NCBI GenBank assembly: GCA_018823705.1
Contig: JAHJHP010000092.1
Location: 1-33,167 of the forward strand
DNA: 33,167 bases
Source: Candidatus Omnitrophota bacterium
Lineage (GTDB): Bacteria; Omnitrophota; Gorgyraeia; 2-01-FULL-45-10
Direction: 5' to 3'
Within the stretch, counting starts at the first letter, position 1. Each line of letters begins with the position of its first letter. The position numbers and the translations under genes are program-made. Below the pieces are notes generated by a model. The model ran no database searches, had not been told where the DNA came from, and saw nothing but the letters and a program-made list of their open reading frames with translations. Positions 8,401-15,808 of the stretch are shown piece by piece.

Positions 8401-8528
8401 ATAGACGCCGCTCTTACCGAAAGTAGCTGTGTCTTTCCCGTGCCGGGTCCGGCGAGCACCAGAAGCGGACCTTCTATAGTATCTACTGCGATCTTCTGTT
8501 TTGGATTTAACTGCTCGTAAAATTTCAA
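5448..8528 (-). CDS. UvrD/PcrA-type helicase fused to AddB/Cas4-like Fe-S nuclease
   Basis: 1026 residues. The N-terminal part is a superfamily 1A 3'-5' helicase: Walker A AGPGTGKT (26-33), motif II DEYQD (246-250), motif III GDDDQSIYRFQGA (274-286), then HGSKGLEF and LFYVAMTRAK for motifs V and VI. The C-terminal quarter is a PD-(D/E)XK nuclease of the RecB/AddB/Cas4 type: H796, D882, D898-x-K900 (LDYKTG), and QLAAY (928-932). Cys769 plus C1015-x2-C1018-x5-C1024 form an Fe-S cluster set as in AddB. A role in double-strand break processing or repair is likely. The start is TTG at 8528 with CGGAG upstream; no in-frame ATG lies upstream. Confidence 0.93.
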   Translation of the reverse strand: MKFYEQLNPKQKIAVDTIEGPLLVLAGPGTGKTQLLSVRAASILKKTGARPENILILTYTNPAAKAMKERLASVIGPAGYDVEVGTFHSFANSMIQESAEAANYIGDKILMDDVDRIKAIEYILNNTDGVEDIRPFRAPFLYVRELLNKISDLKKDDVTPKILENYLKAKDSLYRSMEDKYMKRLKALSLVYTKYEELKEIPVKGLFDERGRYDFDDMIIFAVQAIRKEPLLGKDYRDRYMYIMVDEYQDTNGAQLDLLFELAGTEKANICCVGDDDQSIYRFQGANIDNFKRLERRFPGIKKVFLTDNYRSSDDLIKASGKILDLIDVRVAEKTLNSVKEFSNKELTYRELSTEEEELIYIADRVKELKSRAETDTGLSEEERKHPYNGIAVLVRKREHILKITDAFLRRGIPYATDGKEDIGREKRVSQLMDALELAHIDLIDAESKDTALYKVLIADYFGIPQADILRFVNFAHIERKRPDGEKTLLSAFFAYFSADRDELKLEAPERFKRAFEVVKKLLTDAYDTPVHMLLINFIKDAGIYEYILREYSKNGILRIRELRGIGSFVNMVKRSDLADPSVRLGAFLSEIKTRKSHGLPVQGDLVTLTQEGVRVYTAHGSKGLEFRSVIIPFCLQNKNWPARAIHEKIKLPFDLFKDKKQEPDKESLRRLTLQDEARLFYVAMTRAKSDLIFTASPTEDNVPSFYLDRLSVSKNPAEDIRESEETLIGKSLDSAKAADSFIGTDDVLKDMISGMTLNPTRLNNYITCRRKFLYNDVLKLPGRKKKSLVFGNCVHKALEETYREYMAKSKFPSLVLFQNAFRRELRFQGVDKAMERDCLNKMKTLKGWYERESAHPVMPIDLEKKLTVTIGDNIIFTGKYDKVEWEDEEKASVRILDYKTGRPDKHIKSIDQCKDLASVDCDGYLRQLAAYKLLFERAKKESKGRKAGSLTLVFIEPLSEKISRASLKKGDYVSKSVQVTDEMVADLEKIIKDVWGRIKELRFEKLNERDKDICANCDFDNICWR

Positions 8529-8569
8529 ATCATACTCCGTAGCGGATAATATGGCGTGGTTAGATAAAA

Positions 8570-8836
8570 TTAAGCAGGTCTCTTCTTAAGCAGCTTGACT
8601 ATATTAGATATCAGCTTAGGGTCGCGCGTGTAACTGTATCCCGTAGTGGATGTAGAGCGGTGAGCTATAAGAATATTACAGGAAGTAAGCTCCTCGAGCG
8701 CTTTTTTAACTTTACCCCTGTCCTCATCGATCCATGCAGCAACTCCGCGCGGCGTATCTATGGATGACTGATTCTCGTGAAAAAAATTTACAATTTTTGT
8801 TCTTATGCCCGGCTTCAAGGCCTTATTGAGATCCAT
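8570..8836 (-). CDS. Small winged-helix DNA-binding protein
   Basis: 88 residues. The pattern suits a winged-helix fold: helix IRTKIVNFFHENQ, a PRGVAAWID segment, a recognition-like helix DRGKVKKALEELTSCN, then a beta-wing (ILIAHRSTSTTGYSYTRD) and a C-terminal helix. It may be a transcription factor or a small adapter. A strong SD (GGGAGGT) lies about 7 nt upstream. It sits between the GAF/HD-GYP-like gene (35 bp upstream) and the helicase-nuclease gene (41 bp downstream), so it may regulate this block, but that is inference. Confidence 0.65.
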   Translation of the reverse strand: MDLNKALKPGIRTKIVNFFHENQSSIDTPRGVAAWIDEDRGKVKKALEELTSCNILIAHRSTSTTGYSYTRDPKLISNIVKLLKKRPA

Positions 8837-8871
8837 TTTTTATACCTCCCGGTCGAATAATGTAACTCTTA

Positions 8872-10404
8872 TTAGCGGATATAATTGGACTCGCGTTGAT
8901 CCCTCTTGACTGCGTCTTTGATATCTTTTCGCCGCATCACATTCAGGAAAGAGTCCACAACCTTCGGATCGAACTGTGTTCCTGAATTCCTGGAGACCTC
9001 CATAACAGCCTCGCTGATCGATTTTGCCGCACGGTAAGGTTTTTTCGAAATCATTGATTCGAACGCGCTGACGACGGCCATTATTCTGGCGCCAAGTGGT
9101 ATCTGGTCTTTCTTAAGGCCTTTCGGATAACCGGAGCCGTCGTAATTTTCATGATGATACATTATTATGGGGGTTACGCCCTTGAGCGCTTTTATATGCT
9201 TTATTATCTCTACGCCGGCTGCCGGATGCGCTTTCACCATCTTGTATTCTTTGCCTGTAAGTTTTGTAGGTTTTGCGAGGACGGCTTTCGGGACGAATAC
9301 CTCGCCGGCATCATGCAGCACCGATGCGTACTCGAGGCTTTTCAGGGAATCGGCATCCATCATCTGTTCCTGCCCTATGCACTGTGCTATCTTCACCGAG
9401 GAGACCCTGGGCACATATGTGCCTGGCGCTCTCGTATCGAGTACCTTTGCAAGAGCCTTGATTGTGCCCATAGTAAGCCTCTCCTGCTCCTTATATAACT
9501 GGGCGTTTTTTATAGCGATGACCGCCTGCTCCGCCATAGTAGACATGATCTCCTGGTCAAACGCTGTAAAAGGTTTCTTGTCGATCTTGTCGTATAATGT
9601 TATTACACCTATAATATCTTCATCTATCAGGGGAGTCGCCAGATAGTCACGCGCCCTTACCGGCCTGCCGTATTTAAATGCCTTTCCGGGGGCCCACATT
9701 CCTACCTTCACTTTCTTGAGCCTGATCTTTTTAGCCCGTAAATCTACGGTGACTTTAGGCAGGAGCAGTTTTCGTTTCGAATCTACAAGTTTTACGGAAC
9801 AACGCTGAGCCCTCATTATCTGCAGGGAGAGCCTGGCTATACGCGGCAGGAGCTCGCCCAGATCAAGAGTCGAGCTTATCAGGCGATGGACGGTATGGAC
9901 CGTGGAGAGAGCTATCGCCCTGGGCCTGAGCGTTTCATACAGCTTCGAAAGCTCTATCTCCTTCTGAACTTCCTTAACTATGGTATCGGCAAATGCCGGA
10001 AATATTTGAAGTGCTTCCGAAGAGATCTCTTTCCTGGAGTAACACGCCCCGATATATCCGTATATTTTATCGCCTTGCGCTATCGGAAATACAAAGCCAT
10101 GAAAGTCTTCCATGCAGTCGAAGCTTAAAAGTTTTTTATGTTCGGCGGATTTTTTTAGCGTTTCAGCCAGGGTATTAAGGCACTCTCCCGATTTATCGGT
10201 GAAGATCTTCTTTATGCTATGGTAACTCTGTTTTAAAAGGTCTTCGATCTCTTTGGTCTTTGGGTTGGGCTTGTCTATAATCCACCAGAAGGCGGGTTTT
10301 ATAATGCATCCGAAGCACTCTTCGGCCTTCTTCAGGCTTACGCTCCTCCTCAACCGTTCGAATAATTCGATCTGATACGTATTTTGACCCCTGATCTCTT
10401 CCAT
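8872..10404 (-). CDS. GAF-domain protein with degenerate HD-GYP domain
   Basis: 510 residues: an N-terminal Cys-containing sensor-like region (1-160), a GAF domain (about 175-305), and a C-terminal HD-GYP domain (about 320-485). HD-GYP enzymes normally hydrolyse cyclic di-GMP. Here H364-D365, H393, H417-H418-E and GYP (425-427) are present. However, HDxGK reads HDAGE (lysine to Glu368), the DxxDA metal motif reads SAFES (S446, E449), and the early metal His is replaced (near R333). It is therefore probably a c-di-GMP-binding or inactive form. It starts 6 bp after the dNTPase gene, with a weak SD. No transmembrane helix is visible, so it is cytoplasmic. Confidence 0.85.
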   Translation of the reverse strand: MEEIRGQNTYQIELFERLRRSVSLKKAEECFGCIIKPAFWWIIDKPNPKTKEIEDLLKQSYHSIKKIFTDKSGECLNTLAETLKKSAEHKKLLSFDCMEDFHGFVFPIAQGDKIYGYIGACYSRKEISSEALQIFPAFADTIVKEVQKEIELSKLYETLRPRAIALSTVHTVHRLISSTLDLGELLPRIARLSLQIMRAQRCSVKLVDSKRKLLLPKVTVDLRAKKIRLKKVKVGMWAPGKAFKYGRPVRARDYLATPLIDEDIIGVITLYDKIDKKPFTAFDQEIMSTMAEQAVIAIKNAQLYKEQERLTMGTIKALAKVLDTRAPGTYVPRVSSVKIAQCIGQEQMMDADSLKSLEYASVLHDAGEVFVPKAVLAKPTKLTGKEYKMVKAHPAAGVEIIKHIKALKGVTPIIMYHHENYDGSGYPKGLKKDQIPLGARIMAVVSAFESMISKKPYRAAKSISEAVMEVSRNSGTQFDPKVVDSFLNVMRRKDIKDAVKRDQRESNYIR

Positions 10405-10410
10405 AACTAT

Positions 10411-11562
10411 TTATACTCTCTCGTATGGTTCGAAAAACTTCTTATACTCATCCAGCGCGTACCTGTCCGTCATGCCGGCAAGGTAATCGCATATAACTCT
10501 TTGCTTCTCTTCCTTTTTCAGCCGGAAATGGGTATTCGGAGGCAGTTGGTCCGGCTTATCGACGTAATTACTGAAAAGGCTCTCTATAAATCTGTACGCT
10601 TTATTGGCCATGCGCACCACCCTGTAATGCCGGTAAAGATTTTCGGTAAGAAATTCCCTCATGGGCCGGCGAAGCGTAAGCATGCTTTTGGAGAACGTGA
10701 CTATCCTTTCAGGGAGCTTCACGGCATCGCAAGTCTTTCTTATCCCGTACTTCTTTATATTGTTTTCGGTATGGGTTATTATGTCGGTGACCTGCTCATT
10801 TATAAGGGATCTTATTATCTGATACTTCCTTATCTCCTCGCTTATCTTCGGATATCGTCCGTCAATGCTCTTCTTTCTGTTAGTCCAGAGTTTTATATGT
10901 TTTAGGTCACTTTCCTTTATGAGGCCGCTCGTTATGCCGTCGTCAAGATCATGGTTGTCGTATGCTATCTCATCCGCCAAGTCAACCACCTGGATCTCGA
11001 GTATCGGTGAACCGTTCGATTTAAAAGAGCCTTCCGGCCTTGGCCCGTCAAAAGCCGTGGAATGTTTTATGATGCCCTCCCTTACCTCATAAGTGAGGTT
11101 AAGGCCGGGAAAGTCGGGATATCTCTGTTCCAGGAGATCGACGACTCTCAGGCCTTGCGTATTATGATCAAAGCCGCCATGGTCTTTCATCATATCGCGT
11201 AGGGCGTCCTCGCCGGAGTGGCCGAAAGGGGTATGCCCCAGATCATGGGCCAACGCAAGCGCTTCCACAAGGTCTTCGTTCAATCTTAGAGCTCGCGCTA
11301 TCGATGTCGCTATCTGACTGACCTCGAGTGTATGTGTAAGACGAGTGCGGTAATAATCCCCCTCATGATTAACAAATACCTGTGTCTTGTATTCGAGACG
11401 CCTGAATGCTGTAGAATATATGATGCGATCTTTGTCCCGCTGATAGCAGGAGCGATAGTCGTGCTCATCTTCTTTATGTATTCGCCCCTTCGTCATGCGG
11501 CTCTTCTGCGAATACGGGGCCAGCAGCTCTTCCTTCTTTTCCAGGTCTTTTCGTTTAAGCAT
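10411..11562 (-). CDS. dgt: dGTP triphosphohydrolase-like protein (HD superfamily)
   Basis: 383 residues of the Dgt family, which hydrolyses dNTPs to deoxynucleosides and triphosphate. The signature is clear: RRLEYKTQVFVNHEGDYYRTRLTHTLEVSQIA, then ALAHDLGHTPFGHSGE with the HD dyad, and DLADEIAYDNHDLDDG for the downstream Asp. Length and motifs suit the short, dgt-like subgroup, whose exact nucleotide preference cannot be read here. The gene is 12 bp downstream of the HIT gene, with GGGAAGA as SD. It sits in a nucleotide-metabolism block with a ThyA-family gene. Related enzymes can act against phage by depleting dNTPs, but nothing here requires that role. Confidence 0.9.
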   Translation of the reverse strand: MLKRKDLEKKEELLAPYSQKSRMTKGRIHKEDEHDYRSCYQRDKDRIIYSTAFRRLEYKTQVFVNHEGDYYRTRLTHTLEVSQIATSIARALRLNEDLVEALALAHDLGHTPFGHSGEDALRDMMKDHGGFDHNTQGLRVVDLLEQRYPDFPGLNLTYEVREGIIKHSTAFDGPRPEGSFKSNGSPILEIQVVDLADEIAYDNHDLDDGITSGLIKESDLKHIKLWTNRKKSIDGRYPKISEEIRKYQIIRSLINEQVTDIITHTENNIKKYGIRKTCDAVKLPERIVTFSKSMLTLRRPMREFLTENLYRHYRVVRMANKAYRFIESLFSNYVDKPDQLPPNTHFRLKKEEKQRVICDYLAGMTDRYALDEYKKFFEPYERV

Positions 11563-11574
11563 ATATCTTCCCGG

Positions 11575-12045
11575 CTATCTCTCGCGCAAAAGTTCGTAAA
11601 GCGAATCAAGCGACTCGGGCATCACCCTGGTGCCGCCTATCAAAGGCATGAAATTTGTATCTCCGGTCCATCGCGGCACGATATGGGCGTGGATGTGGCC
11701 GGCAAATCCTGCGCCGGCAACCTTTCCGACATTGAGACCGATATTGAAGCCGTGCGGCTTCAATCTTTTATCGATAATAACCTTCGCCTTATTGATGAGC
11801 TTTATCATATCGAGAAGCTCTTCATCCGACAGAAGCTCAAGGCTCTTTACATGCCTGTACGGGGCGACCATAACGTGGCCGTTGTTGTAGGGGTAAAGGT
11901 TCAGCATCGAAAAGGAGTGCGCGGATCTTTCGAGGATATACAGCTTCTTCAGGTTCTTCGCCTTCTTCGCGAGGCAGAATATGCATCCGGAGCGTTTTCT
12001 CAGGTAAATGTATTTACTTCTCCATGGAGCCCATAATTTATTCAT
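11575..12045 (-). CDS. HIT-family nucleotide hydrolase or transferase
   Basis: 156 residues with the histidine-triad motif HIHAHIVPRW in its canonical place and an N-terminal CIFC zinc-site pair. The opening MNKLWAPWRSKYI is typical of HIT proteins related to diadenosine-tetraphosphate hydrolases and phosphorylases, which act on the alpha-phosphate of nucleotides. The substrate is not defined by the sequence. A good SD (TAGGAG) precedes the ATG. It lies 19 bp after the ThyA-family gene and 12 bp before dgt, consistent with a nucleotide-salvage or house-cleaning role. Confidence 0.88.
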   Translation of the reverse strand: MNKLWAPWRSKYIYLRKRSGCIFCLAKKAKNLKKLYILERSAHSFSMLNLYPYNNGHVMVAPYRHVKSLELLSDEELLDMIKLINKAKVIIDKRLKPHGFNIGLNVGKVAGAGFAGHIHAHIVPRWTGDTNFMPLIGGTRVMPESLDSLYELLRER

Positions 12046-12064
12046 AGCACGCTCCTATATTGAA

Positions 12065-12886
12065 TTACGCGGACTGCTCCTCTTTTTTCAGTTTTGTCCT
12101 GGCATCCTCGAAGAACGGCTCTGCGAACTCGGAAGACCATGTCTTATCGGCAAATGAGCGCTCGCTCACATTCTTAAGAAAGTTCTTAAAGTCCTCGAAG
12201 TAACTGCCATATATGTGAAAGCTATCGCTTATATCGACATATCGGCCAACCCTGACGGTCGTATGCAGGCTTTTTGAGATCTCCGCGGCTATTGCCTTCT
12301 GGAGGTCGGTCAACGCAAAGATATTCATGAAGCTGGCTTTGTAGGCATCCCTGGAGCGCCAATGGGTATTCATGTTGAGCACGTATCCGCCGTCGACCTG
12401 CTTAACGAGCCTGCACCATATTCTCTGCAGGCACGGCGGATCATCCGTAACGGGGTCTGTCTTCGGGTTCCATGTTATGCCCTGCGCTCTCCTTGTGTGA
12501 GGCACAGACGAAAGTTTTTTTACTATATAATCGATTTGATCCACTTTCAGGCCCTCAATATCAAAAGAAGCCAGTCTTTGATGGTATGTGTATGTCCACT
12601 TTCCCTCCTCGGGCTTTATCCAGTGGTCATGTATGCCCAGGACGACTTCCTGCCTGTACACTTCGAGATCCTCAAGCGCCCCGGGAAAAGCCCTGTGGAT
12701 CCTGGGCTCTCTCATAGGATCGTTCACAACCATTATCATCGTCGAATCCTTGCTCGGGGCATCCGACGGCTTATCATACTCGGTCTTTATATCGAGTCCG
12801 TCCTTCCAGGTAGCTATTACGGCCTTCTCCCATGCCGCCGGCAGCGTGTCGCCTTCAACCTTCAATACCGGGATCTCCCTGTTCAT
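12065..12886 (-). CDS. Thymidylate synthase family protein (divergent)
   Basis: 273 residues with the ThyA fold, which methylates dUMP to dTMP with methylene-tetrahydrofolate. Residues aligned by eye to E. coli ThyA are present: TRRAQGITWNP (R132, R133 for the partner's phosphate), catalytic C152 in DPPC, R177-S178-x-D180, N188 (Asn favours dUMP over dCMP), and H224-x-Y226. The usual PCH reads PCL, and the region before the Cys is divergent. It resembles the ThyA-like proteins of methanogens. A pyrimidine hydroxymethylase is an alternative, although N188 argues against a dCMP substrate. It overlaps the phosphoesterase gene by 4 bp and belongs to the dgt/HIT block. Confidence 0.82.
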   Translation of the reverse strand: MNREIPVLKVEGDTLPAAWEKAVIATWKDGLDIKTEYDKPSDAPSKDSTMIMVVNDPMREPRIHRAFPGALEDLEVYRQEVVLGIHDHWIKPEEGKWTYTYHQRLASFDIEGLKVDQIDYIVKKLSSVPHTRRAQGITWNPKTDPVTDDPPCLQRIWCRLVKQVDGGYVLNMNTHWRSRDAYKASFMNIFALTDLQKAIAAEISKSLHTTVRVGRYVDISDSFHIYGSYFEDFKNFLKNVSERSFADKTWSSEFAEPFFEDARTKLKKEEQSA

Positions 12887-13371
12887 CGCAGCCTCACAAT
12901 CGTTCCTTCTATCCCCTTGTCGGTGACGTCCAGTATTCCGTAGGTATTAGTACTGGCGAATATCGTGTCGGTAGGGCTTCCGGGATTAAAAAATAGTATA
13001 CCGTCTTTCTTGATATTAGTAGCCGAATGAGAATGGCCGAAGACTATCGCGTCTACGTCTTTGAATTCCTGCTTGACCGTCTGGATAAGGTCTTTGGGCG
13101 GCCCGTAACCGTGGACAAGCCCGATATTGAACTTTCCCACAGTAATGACCTCTTTGTCTTTTAATTGGCGCCGCAACTCCGGTGAATCCATGTTTCCGCG
13201 CACGGCATGAAACTCCACTTTTGATCTTATTATGAGAGCATACACCTCTTCTTCGATGAAATCTCCGGCATGCAACACCATATCGGACTTTTGTATCTCG
13301 TCTATTATTATGTCCGGCAGGGCATGAGCCGCCCTGGGAATATGAGTGTCGGACAGGACGAGTATCCTCAT
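12883..13371 (-). CDS. YfcE/MJ0936-type metallophosphoesterase
   Basis: 162 residues. The metal-binding motifs of the calcineurin-like phosphodiesterases are complete: SDTHIP (D8, H10), LHAGDF, RGNMDS, LVHGYG and FGHSHS, ending with NPGSPTD. Relatives hydrolyse phosphodiesters in vitro with Mn or Ni; the physiological substrate is unknown. It overlaps both neighbours by 4 bp (ATPase upstream, ThyA-family downstream), so all three are translationally coupled. Confidence 0.92.
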   Translation of the reverse strand: MRILVLSDTHIPRAAHALPDIIIDEIQKSDMVLHAGDFIEEEVYALIIRSKVEFHAVRGNMDSPELRRQLKDKEVITVGKFNIGLVHGYGPPKDLIQTVKQEFKDVDAIVFGHSHSATNIKKDGILFFNPGSPTDTIFASTNTYGILDVTDKGIEGTIVRLR

Positions 13372-14999
13372 AACGCTACTACCCTCTTTTTATGATACAG
13401 GGTTAACAGGCTATTGACAGTGCGGCTGTCCCAGATCGATATCTTGAGCTCCTTGGCAAGCAGTTTCGCGTTCTCATCTATTCCCCTTATCGGTATTATA
13501 AGCTTATTGGATATCTTACAATCCAGGGCTTTCACGTTTCTTATAAAAGCCACTATATCATTCTCATTTACCTTGCGCTCGTAGGCCTGAACGATCCAGA
13601 AATTCCCGCGGAAAGAAGCCGCAATGAACTGATTTGAATCCGCGAAAGATCTCACCTCTACTTTTGTAAAATGAGGCATTCTTGAGTTCTTCATATCGAG
13701 CGATACCAGTTCGTTCGAGAAGAGATTAAAAAGCTCCGCTAGTCTGTCGGCGGTAGATATCGCAAGCTCATTCTCAAACTCGCCAATGTAAGCGACTATA
13801 TCTTCGCGGAAAAGCGCCGTCTTATCGAGCGCCCCGTCCACGAGCAGGTTCTTCTTTCTTTCGTAAACATACTTTAACCAGAAGTCGAGCATGACGTCAT
13901 CGATCGAATAAAATATGCCACTTCTCGTTATAAGGCCCTGCTCCGAAAGACGGCGCAGGGCATCTGTTGCTCCGGTATGCGTTACGCGCAGGCTTCTGGC
14001 GATTTCAGACTGTCTGTTCCTGCCGTTTGCTATCGATACCAATATGGATATATGCAGGTCTCTGACCTTTACGTCGATCAGCTCGAGAATATAGTTCATC
14101 AGGTATTGATGTATTGTGCCGCTTGAGTTATATACAAGCTCCAGTATCGCTTCGGCGACGATGTCAATGCCTACATAACTCGTCATGCGTTTTATGGCGA
14201 TATCCTTTATCCTGCGGATCATATTGTTGAGGTAGAAGGGATTGCCATCGGTAAACGCTATTAAAAACTTCTTCAGGAAGATGTCGGTATCGAAACTCGA
14301 CAGCCTGATGTTTATGAATTCATCGGATGCCCGGGCTCCGAAGTTCGTAACCTTGATAACTTCGAAGTTGCCGAAAAGAAGCGACAGCTTTTCCGATATT
14401 ATTTTACGTATAGCAAGGCTCCGCGAGCTTGACACTATGTACATCGTATCTTTTTGAACCATTATAACCTTGCCGAAAGCCACGAAAGGGTTCCTTATCC
14501 CGAGAAATTCGAGGTTATCGAATTCATCCAGAATGACTATGCAAGGTAAGCCGCTCTCCATTTTTAGCGTTGAGGTGAGTTCTAGCAGGCTGGAGTATGC
14601 CTGATCATACTCTTCCTTCTCGATGCTCGAATTGACATGTTTTATGGCAGAATACGTCTTAGGAAGCGCCGCGGACGCTCTCTCCATGAGGAACTCTATA
14701 TCAACGCTCACCTCCTCGCCTTTCTTGGCAAGCGCGCTATAGAGCATAGTCGCTATGAATTTATTAGCAAAGGCTCTGAAAGGCTCTTTTATGACCTCAA
14801 CATAGATCGGGATGAAACCGTCCTCTTTTATCGAGTGTAAAAATTGGAGTATTATCGACGATTTTCCTGCCAGGGACTGGCCTGTCAGCGCGATATTCTG
14901 CCTGTATCCGTCCTTCAACGCGATAGCTCGTTTGCTCAGAATCTCGAGGACTTTATCGCGTCCGAAAAACTTATCTCCTACAGCCGGTTCACTGAACAT
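13368..14999 (-). CDS. Archaeal-type AAA ATPase with winged helix and nuclease-like C-terminus
   Basis: 543 residues resembling the STAND-like archaeal ATPase family with a DUF234-type tail. Walker A GQSLAGKS is at 40-47, Walker B VILDEFD at 155-161, and IVSSSRS (188-194) suggests a sensor strand. A winged helix lies at about 315-365 (RQSEIARSLRVTHTGATDAL). The C-terminal about 130 residues look like a PD-(D/E)XK fold (FTKVEVRSF ... FWIVQAYERK), but the expected ExK reads QAY, so catalysis is doubtful. Substrate and role are unknown; members often act in stress or defence-like switches. SD GAGGT precedes the ATG, inside the spacer after the NlpD-like gene. It overlaps the phosphoesterase gene by 4 bp. 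Confidence 0.75.
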   Translation of the reverse strand: MFSEPAVGDKFFGRDKVLEILSKRAIALKDGYRQNIALTGQSLAGKSSIILQFLHSIKEDGFIPIYVEVIKEPFRAFANKFIATMLYSALAKKGEEVSVDIEFLMERASAALPKTYSAIKHVNSSIEKEEYDQAYSSLLELTSTLKMESGLPCIVILDEFDNLEFLGIRNPFVAFGKVIMVQKDTMYIVSSSRSLAIRKIISEKLSLLFGNFEVIKVTNFGARASDEFINIRLSSFDTDIFLKKFLIAFTDGNPFYLNNMIRRIKDIAIKRMTSYVGIDIVAEAILELVYNSSGTIHQYLMNYILELIDVKVRDLHISILVSIANGRNRQSEIARSLRVTHTGATDALRRLSEQGLITRSGIFYSIDDVMLDFWLKYVYERKKNLLVDGALDKTALFREDIVAYIGEFENELAISTADRLAELFNLFSNELVSLDMKNSRMPHFTKVEVRSFADSNQFIAASFRGNFWIVQAYERKVNENDIVAFIRNVKALDCKISNKLIIPIRGIDENAKLLAKELKISIWDSRTVNSLLTLYHKKRVVAL

Positions 15000-15007
15000 C
15001 TTTACCT

Positions 15008-15766
15008 CTATCTTAATAAATAAAATTCCGGGTTTTGCGGCTCACCATTCTTCCTTATCTCGAAATGGAGCATCGGTTCCCGGGCGCGACCGCTCGAGCC
15101 CACCCTGGCTATGACATCATGCTGTTCCACCATATCACCAACCTTTACCGCTATGAGTGCATTGTATGAATAGACCGTCTGAAAGCCGTCCATATGATCG
15201 ATTATGACCGTCTGGCCAAAGCCTTTCAGGCGGGAGTCGCAATAGACCACTTTGCCTCCGCGGGAAGCCGCTACGTTAACGCCCTCTCCTGCCTTTATAT
15301 CTACCCCCTTATTCACAAACTTATCGACCTTTGAGCCGAAAGATGACGCTATAGTCCCTCTTACCGGCCAGATGAAAGTGGCGCTGCGCCGCGCGCTATA
15401 GTTAACTTTTTTTACGATGTCGCGCGAAGAGGCCCCCGGTACCATTAAGACCTGCCCGACGCCTATCGACCTTGAGTCTCTCACGGAGTTTGCCTCGGCC
15501 AGCGCGGCCAGATCAACGCCGTATAATTTAGAGATAGCCCAGAGCGTTTCGCCGCGCCTTACCGTATGTTTTGGCGCGTTCTGCGATCGGATTGCCCTCG
15601 CGGGCGCCTTCGTTAAAGTTTCTACGGAAGGCTCAATATCTTCCTGATGAATTATCATCGAAGACTGAGGGCCTGCCGCATCTTTCCGGGAGCGTGACAC
15701 GCGCGATCTTGTTGTGGTGCATCCGGTAAGAGCAATCACCAACAGACATGTTATCAATATTCTCAT
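15008..15766 (-). CDS. NlpD-like lipoprotein with LysM and degenerate LytM domain
   Basis: 252 residues. The N-terminus MRILITCLLVIALTGC is a lipoprotein signal with the lipidated Cys at 16. A LysM domain (66-110) binds peptidoglycan. A LytM/M23 domain (131-246) follows, but the zinc and catalytic residues are largely lost: the HxxxD motif reads N152..D156, the catalytic His reads Y201, and HxH reads M232-x-H234. By analogy with NlpD and EnvC it should activate cell-wall amidases at division rather than cut peptidoglycan. No amidase gene is in the window. GGGGAATT precedes the ATG. It lies 42 bp after a tRNA gene on the same strand. Confidence 0.88.
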   Translation of the reverse strand: MRILITCLLVIALTGCTTTRSRVSRSRKDAAGPQSSMIIHQEDIEPSVETLTKAPARAIRSQNAPKHTVRRGETLWAISKLYGVDLAALAEANSVRDSRSIGVGQVLMVPGASSRDIVKKVNYSARRSATFIWPVRGTIASSFGSKVDKFVNKGVDIKAGEGVNVAASRGGKVVYCDSRLKGFGQTVIIDHMDGFQTVYSYNALIAVKVGDMVEQHDVIARVGSSGRAREPMLHFEIRKNGEPQNPEFYLLR

Positions 15767-15772
15767 AATTCC

Positions 15773-15807
15773 CCACTAGGAACTAAGAACTAGCAACTAA
15801 CATCTAA
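15773..15807. repeat. Five-copy heptamer tandem repeat
   Basis: Five consecutive 7-bp units, CCACTAG, GAACTAA, GAACTAG, CAACTAA and CATCTAA, fill the gap between the tRNA 3' end and the start of the NlpD-like gene. They follow (C/G)AACTA(A/G) with few differences. The repeat lies in the predicted leader of the lipoprotein gene. Function is unknown. Confidence 0.6.
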
Positions 15808-15808
15808 A

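Noticed and set aside
10411-11562. dgt as a phage-defence gene
   Set aside because: Dgt-like enzymes are also housekeeping; no toxin, repeat or mobile element nearby demands a defence reading.
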